From NCBI GenBank assembly GCA_050949905.1, contig JBMNGP010000001.1, forward strand, positions 53,055 through 117,054: a stretch of DNA of 64,000 nucleotides. Reading direction: 5' to 3'. Source of the DNA: DUML01 sp050949905 (GTDB lineage Bacteria; Bacillota; Desulfitobacteriia; Desulfitobacteriales; Syntrophobotulaceae). This document shows, in pieces, positions 15,615-25,067 of this stretch. Below the pieces are notes generated by a model, which searched no databases, was not told where the DNA came from, and saw only the letters and a program-made list of their open reading frames with translations. Numbering within the stretch: the first letter of the stretch is position 1; each line of letters opens with the position of its first letter. A program made the position numbers and the translations under genes.

Positions 15615-15682
15615 ATGAACTTCGTATGCGGCTCAGCCGGTTTATTTAAGGTTAAAAAAGTTTTTGGGAGGATGATAAGGTC

Positions 15683-17074
15683 ATGTTCAACAAAGAAGTT
15701 CTTGATGAACTAATCAAGGTATTGGGTAAGGACAAGGTTTTGAGCGAGAGAGAGGATCTCATTACCTATTCTTACGATGCAACCGCCGCCGTTCCTCATC
15801 AGGAGCCGGATGTTGTAGTAACCCCTACTTCGACTGAAGATGTGGTCGAGATCGTTAAGATTGCCAACCGCTACAAGGTACCCATTTATCCCCGGGGTTC
15901 AGGCACTAATTTAAGCGGCGGAGCAGTCCCCATAAAGAAAGGTATTGTCTTAACTACCTGGAAAATGAATAAAATCTTAGAGTTGGACACTGATAATCTG
16001 GTTGCTACCGTCCAGCCGGGTGTGGTTATTCAGGCCTTAAATGACGAAGCGATGAAGCATGGTTTAATGTATCCGCCGGATCCCGGTACAGTGACTACGG
16101 CTACTATGGGCGGTTCGGTTTCGGAATGCTCCGGAGGGTTAAAAGGCCTAAAATACGGAGTTACCAAACATTATGTCATGGGGCTGGAAGTTGTCCTTGC
16201 TTCGGGCGAAGTCATCAAATGGGGAGGCAAGACTGTTAAAAATGTCTCCGGTTATGATCTGACGGCACTTTTCACCGGGGCGGAAGGAACCTTAGGCATT
16301 ATCACAAAAATCATGGTAAAACTGACCCCGACCCCAGAGGCGCGCAAAGCCCTCTTAGCTGTTTTTGATGATTTGGATAAAGCCGGCAATGCAATCTCCG
16401 ATATTATCCGCCATAAAGTTATCCCGGCAACTTTGGAAATTTTGGACAGGGTTACCATTGGAACAGTAGAAAACTTTACCCATGCCGGGCTGCCGACCGA
16501 TGCCGAGGCTATACTCTTAATCGAAGTTGACGGTTATAAGGAAGTCGTGGAAAGGGAAGCCCCCATGGTGGAACAAGTTTGCCGGGACAATGGGGCTGTG
16601 GAAATTAAAGTCGCTAAAACCGATGAGGAAAGGGATCTGATCTGGTTTGCCCGCCGTAATGCCTTGCCCTCCCTTGCTCAGGTTAAACCGGCTTTAGTTT
16701 TGGAGGATGCGACCGTGCCTCGCAGTAAAATTCCCAATGTTATTAAAGAAATTCGCCGGATTGCCGAAAAGTACAACTTAATGATCGGCACTTACGGCCA
16801 TGCCGGTGACGGCAATCTACATCCAACTATTGTTATTGACCCCCGCGACGAAGACGAAGTACAGAGAATGCACCAAGCTGTGGATGAGATCTTCCACGCA
16901 GCTATTTCCCTCGGCGGGACGCTCTCCGGCGAACACGGTATTGGTATCGGCAAAGTAAGGTACCTGCCGCTGGAGTTCGGTGAAGCCGGAGTGCAAACTA
17001 TCCGCCGGATTAAGGAAGCACTAGATCCGGACTATCTCTTGAATCCTGGTAAAATGGTGCTAAGGGAGGAGTAG
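15683..17074 (+). CDS. glcD: FAD-linked 2-hydroxyacid (glycolate/D-lactate) dehydrogenase, GlcD-like
   Basis: 463 residues. The FAD-binding PCMH domain occupies the first ~215 residues (VPIYPRGSGTNLSGGAVP, and PPDPGTVTTATMGGSVSECSGG), and the FAD-oxidase C-terminal domain follows, with the conserved GTYGHAGDGNLHP and SGEHGIGIGK. It oxidises a 2-hydroxy acid, passing electrons to the Fe-S partner encoded three bases downstream. GlcD, D-lactate dehydrogenase and related enzymes cannot be told apart by sequence alone. GGGAGG precedes the ATG. Confidence 0.93.
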   Translation: MFNKEVLDELIKVLGKDKVLSEREDLITYSYDATAAVPHQEPDVVVTPTSTEDVVEIVKIANRYKVPIYPRGSGTNLSGGAVPIKKGIVLTTWKMNKILELDTDNLVATVQPGVVIQALNDEAMKHGLMYPPDPGTVTTATMGGSVSECSGGLKGLKYGVTKHYVMGLEVVLASGEVIKWGGKTVKNVSGYDLTALFTGAEGTLGIITKIMVKLTPTPEARKALLAVFDDLDKAGNAISDIIRHKVIPATLEILDRVTIGTVENFTHAGLPTDAEAILLIEVDGYKEVVEREAPMVEQVCRDNGAVEIKVAKTDEERDLIWFARRNALPSLAQVKPALVLEDATVPRSKIPNVIKEIRRIAEKYNLMIGTYGHAGDGNLHPTIVIDPRDEDEVQRMHQAVDEIFHAAISLGGTLSGEHGIGIGKVRYLPLEFGEAGVQTIRRIKEALDPDYLLNPGKMVLREE

Positions 17075-17077
17075 AAA

Positions 17078-18358
17078 ATGTCAATTTATACTTCCCTGGC
17101 TTCAGTAAGTGATGAGATCGTTAGATGTACCAAATGCGGCAACTGTCAGGCGGTTTGCCCTATCTTTAAGGAAATGCTTAAAGAAGTCGCTGTTGCCCGC
17201 GGAAAATTAAGCCTGGTAGAAGTTCTCTTAGACGGTAAAATGGAGCTGACAGAAGGGATGGCGGAACGCTTTTCCCTCTGCACAACTTGTATGGCCTGTG
17301 TTGACAATTGTCCAAGCTCTGTACCTGCCGATAAGATTATCTTGGCTGCTCGGGCGGAAGCGGTCCGCAAGCGGGGATTGCATCCGATCAAAAAGGTTAT
17401 TTTCAAAACCTTAAAATTGCAGCGCTTATTCGATTTTGGTATGAAGACCGGCAGCAAATTCCAGGGGCTGGCCTTGAAAAGGATTGAAGGCAAGCATTAC
17501 GGCGCTAGAATGCGTTTTAATGTCGGTTTGGGTAAAGAGAAAGTCTTTCCTAACCTGGCAGCCAAGCCTTTCCGTTCCCAATATCCTACTGTGATTAAAG
17601 TTGCTAATCCGAAGATGCGAGTCGGCTTCTTTACCGGCTGTATGATCAATTACTTCTATACCGATATGGGTAAGGCCGTAGTTGATGTTTTGACAGCCAA
17701 CGATATTGAAGTCGTTATCCCGCCGGAACAAGGCTGCTGCGGAATCCCGGCTTCAGTCAACGGCGATGTGCTTAATGCCAAAGCTCTGGCTAAGCGTAAT
17801 CTTCAGGCCTTTGAGCAAATGGGCGCCGATGCGGTGGTAGTATCTTGTTCTTCCGGGGGAACTGCCTGGAAACATGTTTACAGCGAGCTTTTGGAGGATG
17901 AGCCCGAATTTAAGGGATTGGCTGACAAATGGGCTGCTAAAACCTATGATATTAACGAGTTCCTGGTTAAAGTAGCACCGTTTAAGAAAGATGGCCTGGG
18001 CAGAGTCGAGAGAAAAGTCACTTATCACGATCCCTGCCACCTGAATCGTGGGCAAAAAATTAATCAGGAGCCGCGGGAGATCTTGAAGAGTATCCCTGGG
18101 TTAGAGTTAGTGGAGATGAAAGAACCGGGCCGCTGCTGCGGTATGGCCGGCTCCTTCAGTATTGTTCATCCTGACCTGTCCGATAAAATTGGTGCTAAGA
18201 AAATCGCCGATATTGCCGGTACCAAAACCGATACGGTCGCCACGGCCTGTCCGGCCTGCCGCCTGCAGCTTCATAGCGGTGTGGTCAATTCCGGATTGGA
18301 TCATCAAGTTGTCCATGTTGTCCAGCTTTTAGCCGAGTCTTATGCTAAAGGAAAATAG
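17078..18358 (+). CDS. glcF: Fe-S (CCG-domain) subunit of 2-hydroxyacid oxidase, GlcF-like
   Basis: 426 residues. Two [4Fe-4S] ferredoxin motifs at the N-terminus (CTKCGNCQAVCP and CTTCMACVDNCP) and two CCG domains (GCCGIPASVNG and RCCGMAGSFS) that bind a further cluster. It takes electrons from the GlcD-like flavoprotein and passes them to an unknown acceptor (quinone or an electron-transfer flavoprotein). GGGAGGAG overlaps the end of the upstream gene, so the two are one operon. Confidence 0.93.
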   Translation: MSIYTSLASVSDEIVRCTKCGNCQAVCPIFKEMLKEVAVARGKLSLVEVLLDGKMELTEGMAERFSLCTTCMACVDNCPSSVPADKIILAARAEAVRKRGLHPIKKVIFKTLKLQRLFDFGMKTGSKFQGLALKRIEGKHYGARMRFNVGLGKEKVFPNLAAKPFRSQYPTVIKVANPKMRVGFFTGCMINYFYTDMGKAVVDVLTANDIEVVIPPEQGCCGIPASVNGDVLNAKALAKRNLQAFEQMGADAVVVSCSSGGTAWKHVYSELLEDEPEFKGLADKWAAKTYDINEFLVKVAPFKKDGLGRVERKVTYHDPCHLNRGQKINQEPREILKSIPGLELVEMKEPGRCCGMAGSFSIVHPDLSDKIGAKKIADIAGTKTDTVATACPACRLQLHSGVVNSGLDHQVVHVVQLLAESYAKGK

Positions 18359-18474
18359 AAGCAAGTATTCTAAGTTTCAGATGGGTTACTTAGATAGTTT
18401 TGGGTTATTAGATAGTTCTAGGTAATTTTAAATAGTTTAAAGAGAAAAATATATTTAAGGTAAACCAAGCTGCT

Positions 18475-18518
18475 GGAAAGAAGAGGTTTTAACCCTAAGA
18501 GTTAGGCCTCTTCTTTCC
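18475..18518. terminator. Stem-loop after the oxidase operon
   Basis: GGAAAGAAGAGG (18475-18486) pairs perfectly with CCTCTTCTTTCC (18507-18518), and TAACCC/GTTAG in the loop can add pairs. There is no strong T-run, so termination may be partial or need other factors. Confidence 0.5.
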
Positions 18519-18629
18519 ACTTAAACTGGAAGGAGATTCTGCTTCTGGTGTAGAATGAAGCAGAGCAGCAAAGAAATAGTTTGGCTTGTTCGGATAAATA
18601 TGAATCTATTGTAGAGACGGGGTGACTTT

Positions 18630-19238
18630 ATGCTCATTATTGGTTTAAACGGAAGTCCCAACAAGAAAGGCAATACTAAACTGCTCTTAGAAAAAGTACT
18701 CGCTACCTCAAGTAGTCTAGGTGCTGAGACCAAGATCCTGGAGATACCTGAGATTATAAACAGTTGCCAACAGCCTTTTTGTACCGCTTGTTCCAGCCCT
18801 TGTTCCGGCCGCTGCTTTCGGGATACGCCCTTGGAAGCTGCCTATGAATTGCTGAAAAGAGCAGATGGGCTTCTTTTGGGTAGTCCGGTCTATTTTGGCA
18901 GTATTTCCGGCCAGCTGAAGGCTTTTTTTGACAAAACCCGCAAATTAAGATCCGAGAAAGGCCTTTATAATACCGTAGCGGCGGGGGTTACCGTGGGCGC
19001 TTCCAAATTCGGCGGCCAGGAGACTACCATGAAAGCCCTCCAGGATATAATGCTGGTTCATGGCATGCTTATTGTCGGCGACGGTTATTTTGCTGATGAC
19101 TGCGGCCATCACGGTGTCTGCGCTCAAAGGCCGGGAGCGGAGGACTCTTTCGCCTTACGGCGAGCCGAAGTTTTAGGCAAAAGGATGGCTGAAGTTTGTA
19201 AGGCTACCGCAGCCTTAAGGAGCTTTCGCCACTCTTAA
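18630..19238 (+). CDS. Flavodoxin-fold NADPH-dependent FMN reductase / iron-sulfur flavoprotein
   Basis: 202 residues. GLNGSPNKKGNTKLLL is the FMN-phosphate loop and GSPVYFGSISGQLKAFFD the isoalloxazine loop. Between them a Cys cluster (CQQPFCTACSSPCSGRC, residues ~47-63) could hold a [4Fe-4S] cluster, as in archaeal and clostridial iron-sulfur flavoproteins. It probably moves electrons between ferredoxin or NAD(P)H and a small acceptor. GACGGGGTGA precedes the ATG. Its 3' end overlaps the convergent gene by 24 bases. Confidence 0.85.
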   Translation: MLIIGLNGSPNKKGNTKLLLEKVLATSSSLGAETKILEIPEIINSCQQPFCTACSSPCSGRCFRDTPLEAAYELLKRADGLLLGSPVYFGSISGQLKAFFDKTRKLRSEKGLYNTVAAGVTVGASKFGGQETTMKALQDIMLVHGMLIVGDGYFADDCGHHGVCAQRPGAEDSFALRRAEVLGKRMAEVCKATAALRSFRHS

Positions 19239-19832
19239 GGAAGCGAGAACTTTTTGGGTTACAGGTTTCAGCCCTTCCGGGAAATCTGCGCTCTCAGTGA
19301 AAAAGGAAAGGCGCAGGACTTCTTCGCTGCTGTCTGTTTTAAGCCAGTACTCCCGGCCGCTCACCCGGCTGTCCCCAAAGTCAGCCGACCATTCTGTTGT
19401 AAACCCTTCTTTGTGATCCTGGATAAGAGCGTTTAGCTGATAATAAATAAAATCAAAAGGACTAAGGGCTTTACTTTTTTTAAGGAAGGATTCTAAGTCC
19501 TTTATTTTCCAGAGCTGGATATAACCCCGGAAAGCCAGAGTATCGTTGGTAAAATAGATATTAAACCGCATGTCCTCCCCTTGGTCCGGAGTGACTATTA
19601 TGGCCGTGTTTTCAGGAACTTCCAGGCTCACCTGGTAACCTGCCAACCGATATTCTTTGAACTCCCAGGCCGGGGATAAAACAGGGAAGGCATACCGGGA
19701 ATAATACCTGGCATTAGCTGCGAGTGCTGAGCCTTCCAACCAGAGGTACTGGATGAGGAGAGCCGCAAGCAGCAAAAATACAGCAGTTCTTAAAGATATT
19801 GTCCTAGGCGCTTTCGGCCTGAAAGTTTGCAT
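19215..19832 (-). CDS. Hypothetical secreted or membrane-anchored protein
   Basis: 205 residues. N-terminal signal or anchor (TAVFLLLAALLIQYLWL, then EGSALAANA) followed by a soluble, mixed alpha/beta domain with no family I recognise. The text EYRLAGYQVSLEVPENTAII suggests a beta-rich start. It resembles small exported proteins of Clostridia that carry a PsbP- or DUF-like fold, but I cannot confirm it. The start has AAGGAGGGATAAG upstream. It converges on the flavoprotein gene with a 24-base overlap. Confidence 0.7.
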   Translation of the reverse strand: MQTFRPKAPRTISLRTAVFLLLAALLIQYLWLEGSALAANARYYSRYAFPVLSPAWEFKEYRLAGYQVSLEVPENTAIIVTPDQGEDMRFNIYFTNDTLAFRGYIQLWKIKDLESFLKKSKALSPFDFIYYQLNALIQDHKEGFTTEWSADFGDSRVSGREYWLKTDSSEEVLRLSFFTESADFPEGLKPVTQKVLASLRVAKAP

Positions 19833-19946
19833 AGCTTATCCCTCCTTTATATTAAAATACATATCTTCAAGAATAAGAAAGTATTCCCAAAAATTGAGGA
19901 GTAAGTTAGTTTTAGCAAAATCAAAACTGAAAAGCAGCTAATGTTC

Positions 19947-19975
19947 TTGAATTAAAATCATTATTCCTTTATAAT
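19947..19975 (+). promoter_or_regulatory. Rubredoxin promoter
   Basis: TTGAAT (19947-19952), exactly 17 bases, TATAAT (19970-19975), 48 bases before the rubredoxin ATG. Confidence 0.7.
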
Positions 19976-20023
19976 CTTGGTAAAATAAACTAACCTCTAA
20001 ATAATACTAAGGAGGATAAATCG

Positions 20024-20185
20024 ATGACCAAGTATGAATGCCTTCCTTGCGGCTATATTTATGATCCGGCCGAAGGGGATCCGGATTCCGGCATTGCCCC
20101 GGGAACAGCTTTTGAAGCTCTTCCGGATGACTGGGTTTGCCCGGTCTGCGGGGTCGATAAAGACCAGTTTGAAGCTGTCAAGTAA
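20024..20185 (+). CDS. Rubredoxin
   Basis: 53 residues starting MTKYECLPCGYIYDPAEGD. The two iron-binding CxxCG pairs are complete (CLPCGY at 6-11, CPVCGV at 39-44), with the usual aromatic core (Y, W38). It is a one-iron electron carrier for oxygen or peroxide detoxification and other anaerobic redox work. AAGGAGGA lies nine bases before the ATG. It has its own promoter and terminator, so it is monocistronic. Confidence 0.97.
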   Translation: MTKYECLPCGYIYDPAEGDPDSGIAPGTAFEALPDDWVCPVCGVDKDQFEAVK

Positions 20186-20257
20186 TTGAAGTTTTATGAC
20201 TGAAGGCGCTCCTAAAAAGTACGATGGGGCCTAACTAAACGAGCTTAAAGAGAAATT

Positions 20258-20300
20258 AAAAAGCATGAAGCTTATTTTAAAGCGCTTCATGCTTTTTGGT
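20258..20300 (+). terminator. Rubredoxin terminator
   Basis: AAAAAGCATGAAGC (20258-20271) pairs with GCTTCATGCTTTTT (20284-20297), with a T-rich exit. Confidence 0.75.
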
Positions 20301-20371
20301 TAATTTTGATGACACTCTTAATAATCGACACTCTTTAATTTATGATAGCTCTTTAATTTATGATAACTCTT

Positions 20372-20563
20372 TTATTTCATGTAAGTAAAAAACATATAAC
20401 CGACATAGATAACAATAATCATAATCGCCAGCAGGGCAACACTGATGATTTTACCGTAGTTCTTGCTGGCTCTCGTTGATTTGGCCTCTCGGGCTAAAAA
20501 GTAAGCGGTAACGATAAATATACAGATAATTAAAAGTATGGCGGCAGCCAGCACAACAAACAC
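20372..20563 (-). CDS. Small two-helix membrane protein, unknown
   Basis: 63 residues with two predicted transmembrane helices (VVLAAAILLIICIFIVTAYF and ISVALLAIMIIVIYVGYMFF) joined by a short basic loop (REAKSTRASKNYG). The start is a GTG with GGGAG only just upstream, so the exact start is uncertain. No family is recognised. It lies 60 bases downstream of, and opposite to, nothing else on its strand until the GH84 gene. Confidence 0.55.
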   Translation of the reverse strand: MFVVLAAAILLIICIFIVTAYFLAREAKSTRASKNYGKIISVALLAIMIIVIYVGYMFFTYMK

Positions 20564-20624
20564 TCCCAGCGCTCATTAAAGTTGTTACTTCTAATATAAT
20601 AAATCAGGGAGGATTTGTTAATGG

Positions 20625-22184
20625 TTAAATCTGGGATTGCAAGCATTTCTCTATCAAAATTATAACTTCCGTACCAATATTTAAGGGATTAGTTTTTAAA
20701 GCTGTCAGTTTTTGTTCCAACTGTCCGCGCACCGCACCTTTAGCCGGATCGGTCTTGGCCAGCTTTAAATATTCCAAGGCCTGCAAGCCTGTATCCCCTG
20801 CCAAAGCGAGTTTTTCCAGCCAAGGGCTGATTTCCTGAACGAGGGCTGTATTAGGTACTGCTTGCTGTATTTGCTGCGGCAGTCGGGAAAGAAGCCGGAG
20901 TTCAGCTTTTAGTTTTTCTTCCGCATTTGCTGTTTGGTTCGGCTTGTATTCCAGCCAAAAAGACTCGGCTAGGGAAGAAAAACCCGATTTGCTAATATTA
21001 TCCGTTAAGACGCTGGCTGCAGAATAAGTACAGAACTTCCAGAGGGCTTGGTACTCACCTGGGGCAGCTTGAGCAGCGGCTTGAACGGCCTTTAGCCAAG
21101 CCTCTTCCGGATTGTAGGTCAAGGGATGCCAGAGGTATTCGCCTATGGTAGCTAAGGCAATCTTCGATGCTTCCGGCTGAATCATGGGGTTAGCTATGAC
21201 CCCCGCAGTGTGCTTGCTTAAGTCCGGGGAGCGGTGCTCCACAGGCCCCAGAAGCAGGCGTGGTTTTTTGTCTACGGCATAGGTATAATCATTGACCGGG
21301 TAATTATCCCAGATTAAAGGGCGGCGGCCCAGTAATGTTTCCACTTGTTTTACTTCCTCAGTGGTAATCTCTTTGGCTAGAACCCAGGAACCGGTCCAAA
21401 TTACTTCAATCTCCGGGTTGAGGGTCGATCTTAATTCCTGCCAGTAGGCATTATCTTTTAAGCCATAATAAGAAGTCGGGGCAAACCAGAGTCGAAAAGC
21501 GGGATTGCCCTTTTGCCCTTCCCGCAGGAGTTTATTTGCCAGGTCTAGATGGGCTTTGGGGTAATTATCGCCATAAACCGCCTTGTCTTCGTTTTTAAGA
21601 AAGCGTTCCACATCATCAAAAGAGAGCATAAAAGTATTGACCCCGGCGGAACTCAGCTGGCCGATTTTAGCCAGGAGCTTTGCCAGATCAGCTTCAGAGG
21701 TAAAAGTAAAGGAATTATCGATCATATCCTGAGTAAGCTTTTGACCTGACAAGGGCTGGGGGATTCCGGGGGATAGGGAGTAGACAAAATTAATATTATT
21801 AGCTTTGCTGTTGGCTACCAGCTCCCTAAGCTCTGCAAATTCGCCGGTAGGATATAGCTCCCACCAGTTAGCGCGCTGGTAGGGGTCGTCTTTGGGAGCA
21901 TAGACATAGGTGTTAAAATGATTTGCTTCCATAAAAGCAAGCATTTCTTTCCTTTGGGCAAAGGTCCAGGGAGTGCCGTAGAAGCCTTCCACAATCCCGC
22001 GGATGGCAAAGGCATCTTCAGGGAGCTGCTCCGGTTCTGAACCGGAAGTATTGTGCTGCACATCTTCGTCGGGCTGAAGTCTCCCCGGCAATATATTTTC
22101 CAAGTCCCCGTCATAAGCCAGAAAGAGCCCTGTTAAGGCTCCCGCGATAGCTATTAGTAAGAAGATAAGGATTAGTTTTCTCAT
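20625..22184 (-). CDS. GH84-type beta-N-acetylglucosaminidase (O-GlcNAcase/NagJ-like), membrane-anchored or secreted
   Basis: 519 residues. An N-terminal hydrophobic segment (LILIFLLIAIAGALTGLFLA) acts as anchor or signal. The GH84 catalytic domain begins at about residue 58 with IRGIVEGFYGTPW, then YAPKDDPYQRANWWELY, and the catalytic Asp pair in FMLSFDDVERF near 195. The C-terminal ~170 residues are helical. The family removes terminal GlcNAc from glycans, in bacteria usually from host or environmental mucin- or hyaluronan-like polymers, by substrate-assisted catalysis. An enzyme of this kind is unusual for an environmental anaerobe. The ATG has GGAAAGGATA upstream. Confidence 0.88.
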   Translation of the reverse strand: MRKLILIFLLIAIAGALTGLFLAYDGDLENILPGRLQPDEDVQHNTSGSEPEQLPEDAFAIRGIVEGFYGTPWTFAQRKEMLAFMEANHFNTYVYAPKDDPYQRANWWELYPTGEFAELRELVANSKANNINFVYSLSPGIPQPLSGQKLTQDMIDNSFTFTSEADLAKLLAKIGQLSSAGVNTFMLSFDDVERFLKNEDKAVYGDNYPKAHLDLANKLLREGQKGNPAFRLWFAPTSYYGLKDNAYWQELRSTLNPEIEVIWTGSWVLAKEITTEEVKQVETLLGRRPLIWDNYPVNDYTYAVDKKPRLLLGPVEHRSPDLSKHTAGVIANPMIQPEASKIALATIGEYLWHPLTYNPEEAWLKAVQAAAQAAPGEYQALWKFCTYSAASVLTDNISKSGFSSLAESFWLEYKPNQTANAEEKLKAELRLLSRLPQQIQQAVPNTALVQEISPWLEKLALAGDTGLQALEYLKLAKTDPAKGAVRGQLEQKLTALKTNPLNIGTEVIILIEKCLQSQI

Positions 22185-22363
22185 TGGAGTATCCTTTCCG
22201 GTTCACTTTAGTTTTCTTTACCTCTGACTTTAAGAAGTTAACCCCAACGCGCTTCCCTAAGGTATAAATTATCCAGTATAATTTGACTGTTAGAGGCTTC
22301 AAAAACTGATGCCAGGAAAGACAGTTGACTCCGACAAGGAGCAAGGGATAACCTTAAATAATA

Positions 22364-22690
22364 TTATTTTTTTCTTCTGCTGGTCTCCAGCAGGAGCTTG
22401 TATTTTAACTCCGTATCCCGAAGTTTTTTTTGCAGGGTTTCCCTGGTTTCTCTCTCCGGACAAGTACAAAGCTTTTCTTTAAGCTCGGCGATCTCTTTAA
22501 GAAGTTGAGCCTCTTGCGGCAATACACCTGAATTTTTAAGTACGGTATAGGCGGCTCGCTTCTCCGGCGGGATAGCGGTCAGGTATTCGAGATTTACCGG
22601 CTGACCCTGCCCGGGCAGGTTCTCAAATTCACCATTTTTTATTGCCTCTTCGATTTTATTTAAGGCAATTTTGGCAAAAATATCGTCCAT
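22364..22690 (-). CDS. DUF1992 (DnaJ-homologue subfamily C member 28-like domain) protein
   Basis: 108 residues. The conserved DUF1992 core is present: KIALNKIEEAIKNGEFENLPG and GQPVN near the N-terminus, then a helical half (LLKEIAELKEKL). No function is established for the family. It is cytoplasmic, with no membrane segment. It stands alone between the GH84 and YkuD genes on the same strand. Confidence 0.85.
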   Translation of the reverse strand: MDDIFAKIALNKIEEAIKNGEFENLPGQGQPVNLEYLTAIPPEKRAAYTVLKNSGVLPQEAQLLKEIAELKEKLCTCPERETRETLQKKLRDTELKYKLLLETSRRKK

Positions 22691-22845
22691 GGAAAACTCC
22701 GCTTGTTCTGATAGTAATAATTATTAAGCTCATTATACACCAATCTCTAAGCGGGCACACCTCTAATCAAAGCCCATGCCCAGCGGCATGTGATATCATG
22801 TGATATTTTTATTGGAACACCCTAAATACAGTTGCTTGCTGGCGT

Positions 22846-23181
22846 TTAAGGGCTGATGCGTACTGTTGTCCCTACCGGGACAAGAGCGGCTAGTTCTTTG
22901 ATATCATTGTTATACATCCGGATACAGCCGTTGGAGATTGCTTTGCCGATGGAAGAGGGATTATTGGTGCCATGGATGCCGTAATGAGGCCGGCTTAAAC
23001 CCAGCCAAAAAGCTCCGTAGGCACCGCCGGGTTGCCGGGCTTTATTAACAATAGTAAAGGTTCCCGTTGGGGTGGGGGTTTGTTTTTTGCCGACAGCAAC
23101 CGGATAATTCCTGATTAGGCTCCCGTCTTTGAGGAGGGAGAGCTGTCTTTTGCTTAAGGAGATGACTAGCGAATAAGCCAT
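22846..23181 (-). CDS. L,D-transpeptidase (YkuD/ErfK family), short form
   Basis: 111 residues, just the catalytic domain. The active-site signature is present as HGTNNPSSIGKAISNGCIRM near residues 68-87, with the catalytic Cys. It begins SLVISLSKRQLSLL, a direct substrate-binding strand. It would make 3-3 cross-links in peptidoglycan. No signal peptide, LysM or anchor is visible, which is typical of YkuD-type enzymes in the spore envelope or exported by another route. AAGGGTGAAA precedes the ATG. Confidence 0.9.
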   Translation of the reverse strand: MAYSLVISLSKRQLSLLKDGSLIRNYPVAVGKKQTPTPTGTFTIVNKARQPGGAYGAFWLGLSRPHYGIHGTNNPSSIGKAISNGCIRMYNNDIKELAALVPVGTTVRISP

Positions 23182-23392
23182 AGCGTTTCACCCTTTAGCA
23201 GGTTCTTTTAGGTTTCTTCTATATTTTATTGAGGAATTAGGAAACTGTTAAAAAGTAAGGCAAAAGTGAAGCAAATAAAAAATATTTAGCGTTAAAAAAA
23301 TAATTAACGCTAACGTCTTAGTAATGTTTTTTGCAGCCCGGGCAGGAGATACCTCTCCTTACGGAGAATTGGCTATTTGAAGAGGTGACCTC

Positions 23393-24880
23393 ATGAAAAA
23401 ATTGCTGACAATTCTTGTTCTGGTTCTTCTGGTCGGCGCTTGGCCCCAAACGGCTTTAGCCAATTCCGCGCCGGTCTTCTGGCAGGGTTATCCATCTTCC
23501 CAGCTAATGATGATCGACGATGATTCTCCGGTTATGATCAAAGGTGAAGATTTAGTTTTTGATTTTCGAGATAAACCGGGCGTAAGCTATGCCCTAAGCG
23601 GGAAAGTCAAAGCGACTTACCAAATGCATAATCCTACAAATTCTGAGCAAACAGTCCAGATGGCTTTTCCTTTGATCGAAGCCCTTAATAATCTGCGTCC
23701 GCAGGAGCTTGTTATTAGTGCGGATGGTCAAAAGCTTCCCTACCAAATCTATCTTGGTGAAGAAGTAAAAAGCGGCGGTGGCTTCAAGCCGGAGGAACAA
23801 ATAAGCCTTAATTTTGCCGATATTGTCAAGACCATTACCGCTGAGCCCTATACCCCCAAGAATTTTGCGCTTACGCAAAAAGGCAAACTTTATACCCTTA
23901 AAGCGCAGCCGACAAGCGCAGAGCGGCTCAATCTGGCTGTTGAGTTTAGTTTTAACCCGGAGCGTACCAAAATACTTACTACCGGCTTCAGCCGTTTCGA
24001 GCGGGACGGAGATAAAGTGCGCATTGCGGAATGGTATGATGAGCAGCAGACTTTGGAAATCTATGTTTTGGGTGAGGATATTGAACTCACTGTTAAGGGC
24101 TACACTGACGGCAGGTTACAAGAGCAAACGGAGTTGTTTACCGCTGAGTTCCTGATGCAGGAAGTGGAAGTCCAAGCTTATTTGCTGGACTATTTGCCGA
24201 AGGTTGCGGCAAGCCTAAACCCTGCAGATCCGGCGGAAGAAAACGTTTGGCTAACCATCAGAAGCCTCCTGGCACCTAACCAATTAACTAATCTCTATGC
24301 CCGGGCTCTGGATGAGGGCTTTAACTGGAATCTCGGCTTCGCATCCGAGGATGAGCTTATGTCTAAGGAGTATGCCAAACGGATTTTGACCTTGGTTTAC
24401 ACTGTGGAATTTCCGGCCCGCAGCACGAAAGAGGTTAGCGTCAGTTATGTCACGGCGGGGACAATGGATAAGACTGGTACGGTTAACCCTCTTTATTCCT
24501 TTGTCTACCTTTTAAACCCCGCACAGCACTGGCCTGCCTTTGCGAATTTAAAAATCACACTTTTAACACCGGAGGCCGCCCCTTATGTTGTAAAGAGCAG
24601 TATTGATTTTGTGCCCGCTGAAGAACAGGCCGGTGGGGAGAAGGTCGATAGGGAGCAGATCGGTGGAGGGCGGATCTATACGGCTTCCTTAAAGGGTTTG
24701 CCCGATGAAGACTTGACCTTTACCCTTTATGCCAAAGAGAAGATTACTTTCTGGGATAAGCTGCAGGGCAGAATCGAGAATACATTTGGTTATTTTACTC
24801 CCCTGGTCTTAGGGGCCGCAGTAGTCTTTATGCTGGGTTTAATAATTGGGGTTGCTTTGAAAAAACTTAAAGCAAAATAA
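23393..24880 (+). CDS. Hypothetical exported protein with a C-terminal membrane anchor
   Basis: 495 residues. Signal peptide (LLTILVLVLLVGAWPQTALA, cut near residue 24), a long extracytoplasmic region of beta character, then one transmembrane helix at ~470-490 (LVLGAAVVFMLGLIIGVAL) and a basic tail. It resembles exported conserved proteins with a vWF-adjacent (VIT-like) beta fold in Clostridia, but no family can be named. GAGGTGACC precedes the ATG. It stands alone. Confidence 0.75.
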   Translation: MKKLLTILVLVLLVGAWPQTALANSAPVFWQGYPSSQLMMIDDDSPVMIKGEDLVFDFRDKPGVSYALSGKVKATYQMHNPTNSEQTVQMAFPLIEALNNLRPQELVISADGQKLPYQIYLGEEVKSGGGFKPEEQISLNFADIVKTITAEPYTPKNFALTQKGKLYTLKAQPTSAERLNLAVEFSFNPERTKILTTGFSRFERDGDKVRIAEWYDEQQTLEIYVLGEDIELTVKGYTDGRLQEQTELFTAEFLMQEVEVQAYLLDYLPKVAASLNPADPAEENVWLTIRSLLAPNQLTNLYARALDEGFNWNLGFASEDELMSKEYAKRILTLVYTVEFPARSTKEVSVSYVTAGTMDKTGTVNPLYSFVYLLNPAQHWPAFANLKITLLTPEAAPYVVKSSIDFVPAEEQAGGEKVDREQIGGGRIYTASLKGLPDEDLTFTLYAKEKITFWDKLQGRIENTFGYFTPLVLGAAVVFMLGLIIGVALKKLKAK

Positions 24881-25067
24881 CGAAAATAAAAGCTTATACT
24901 CATTTGAACCGCTCCCTGTCAAGTAGACAGTAATAAAACAAAAATTTGTGACACCAATCATTTGGTAGCTCCCCTTGTGGCAGACAGTGAAAATAATAAA
25001 ACTATTTACGCTATAATTAACCGAATGGCGATAGAATTATAAAGGTGATGGAAGGTAGGGAAATAAG

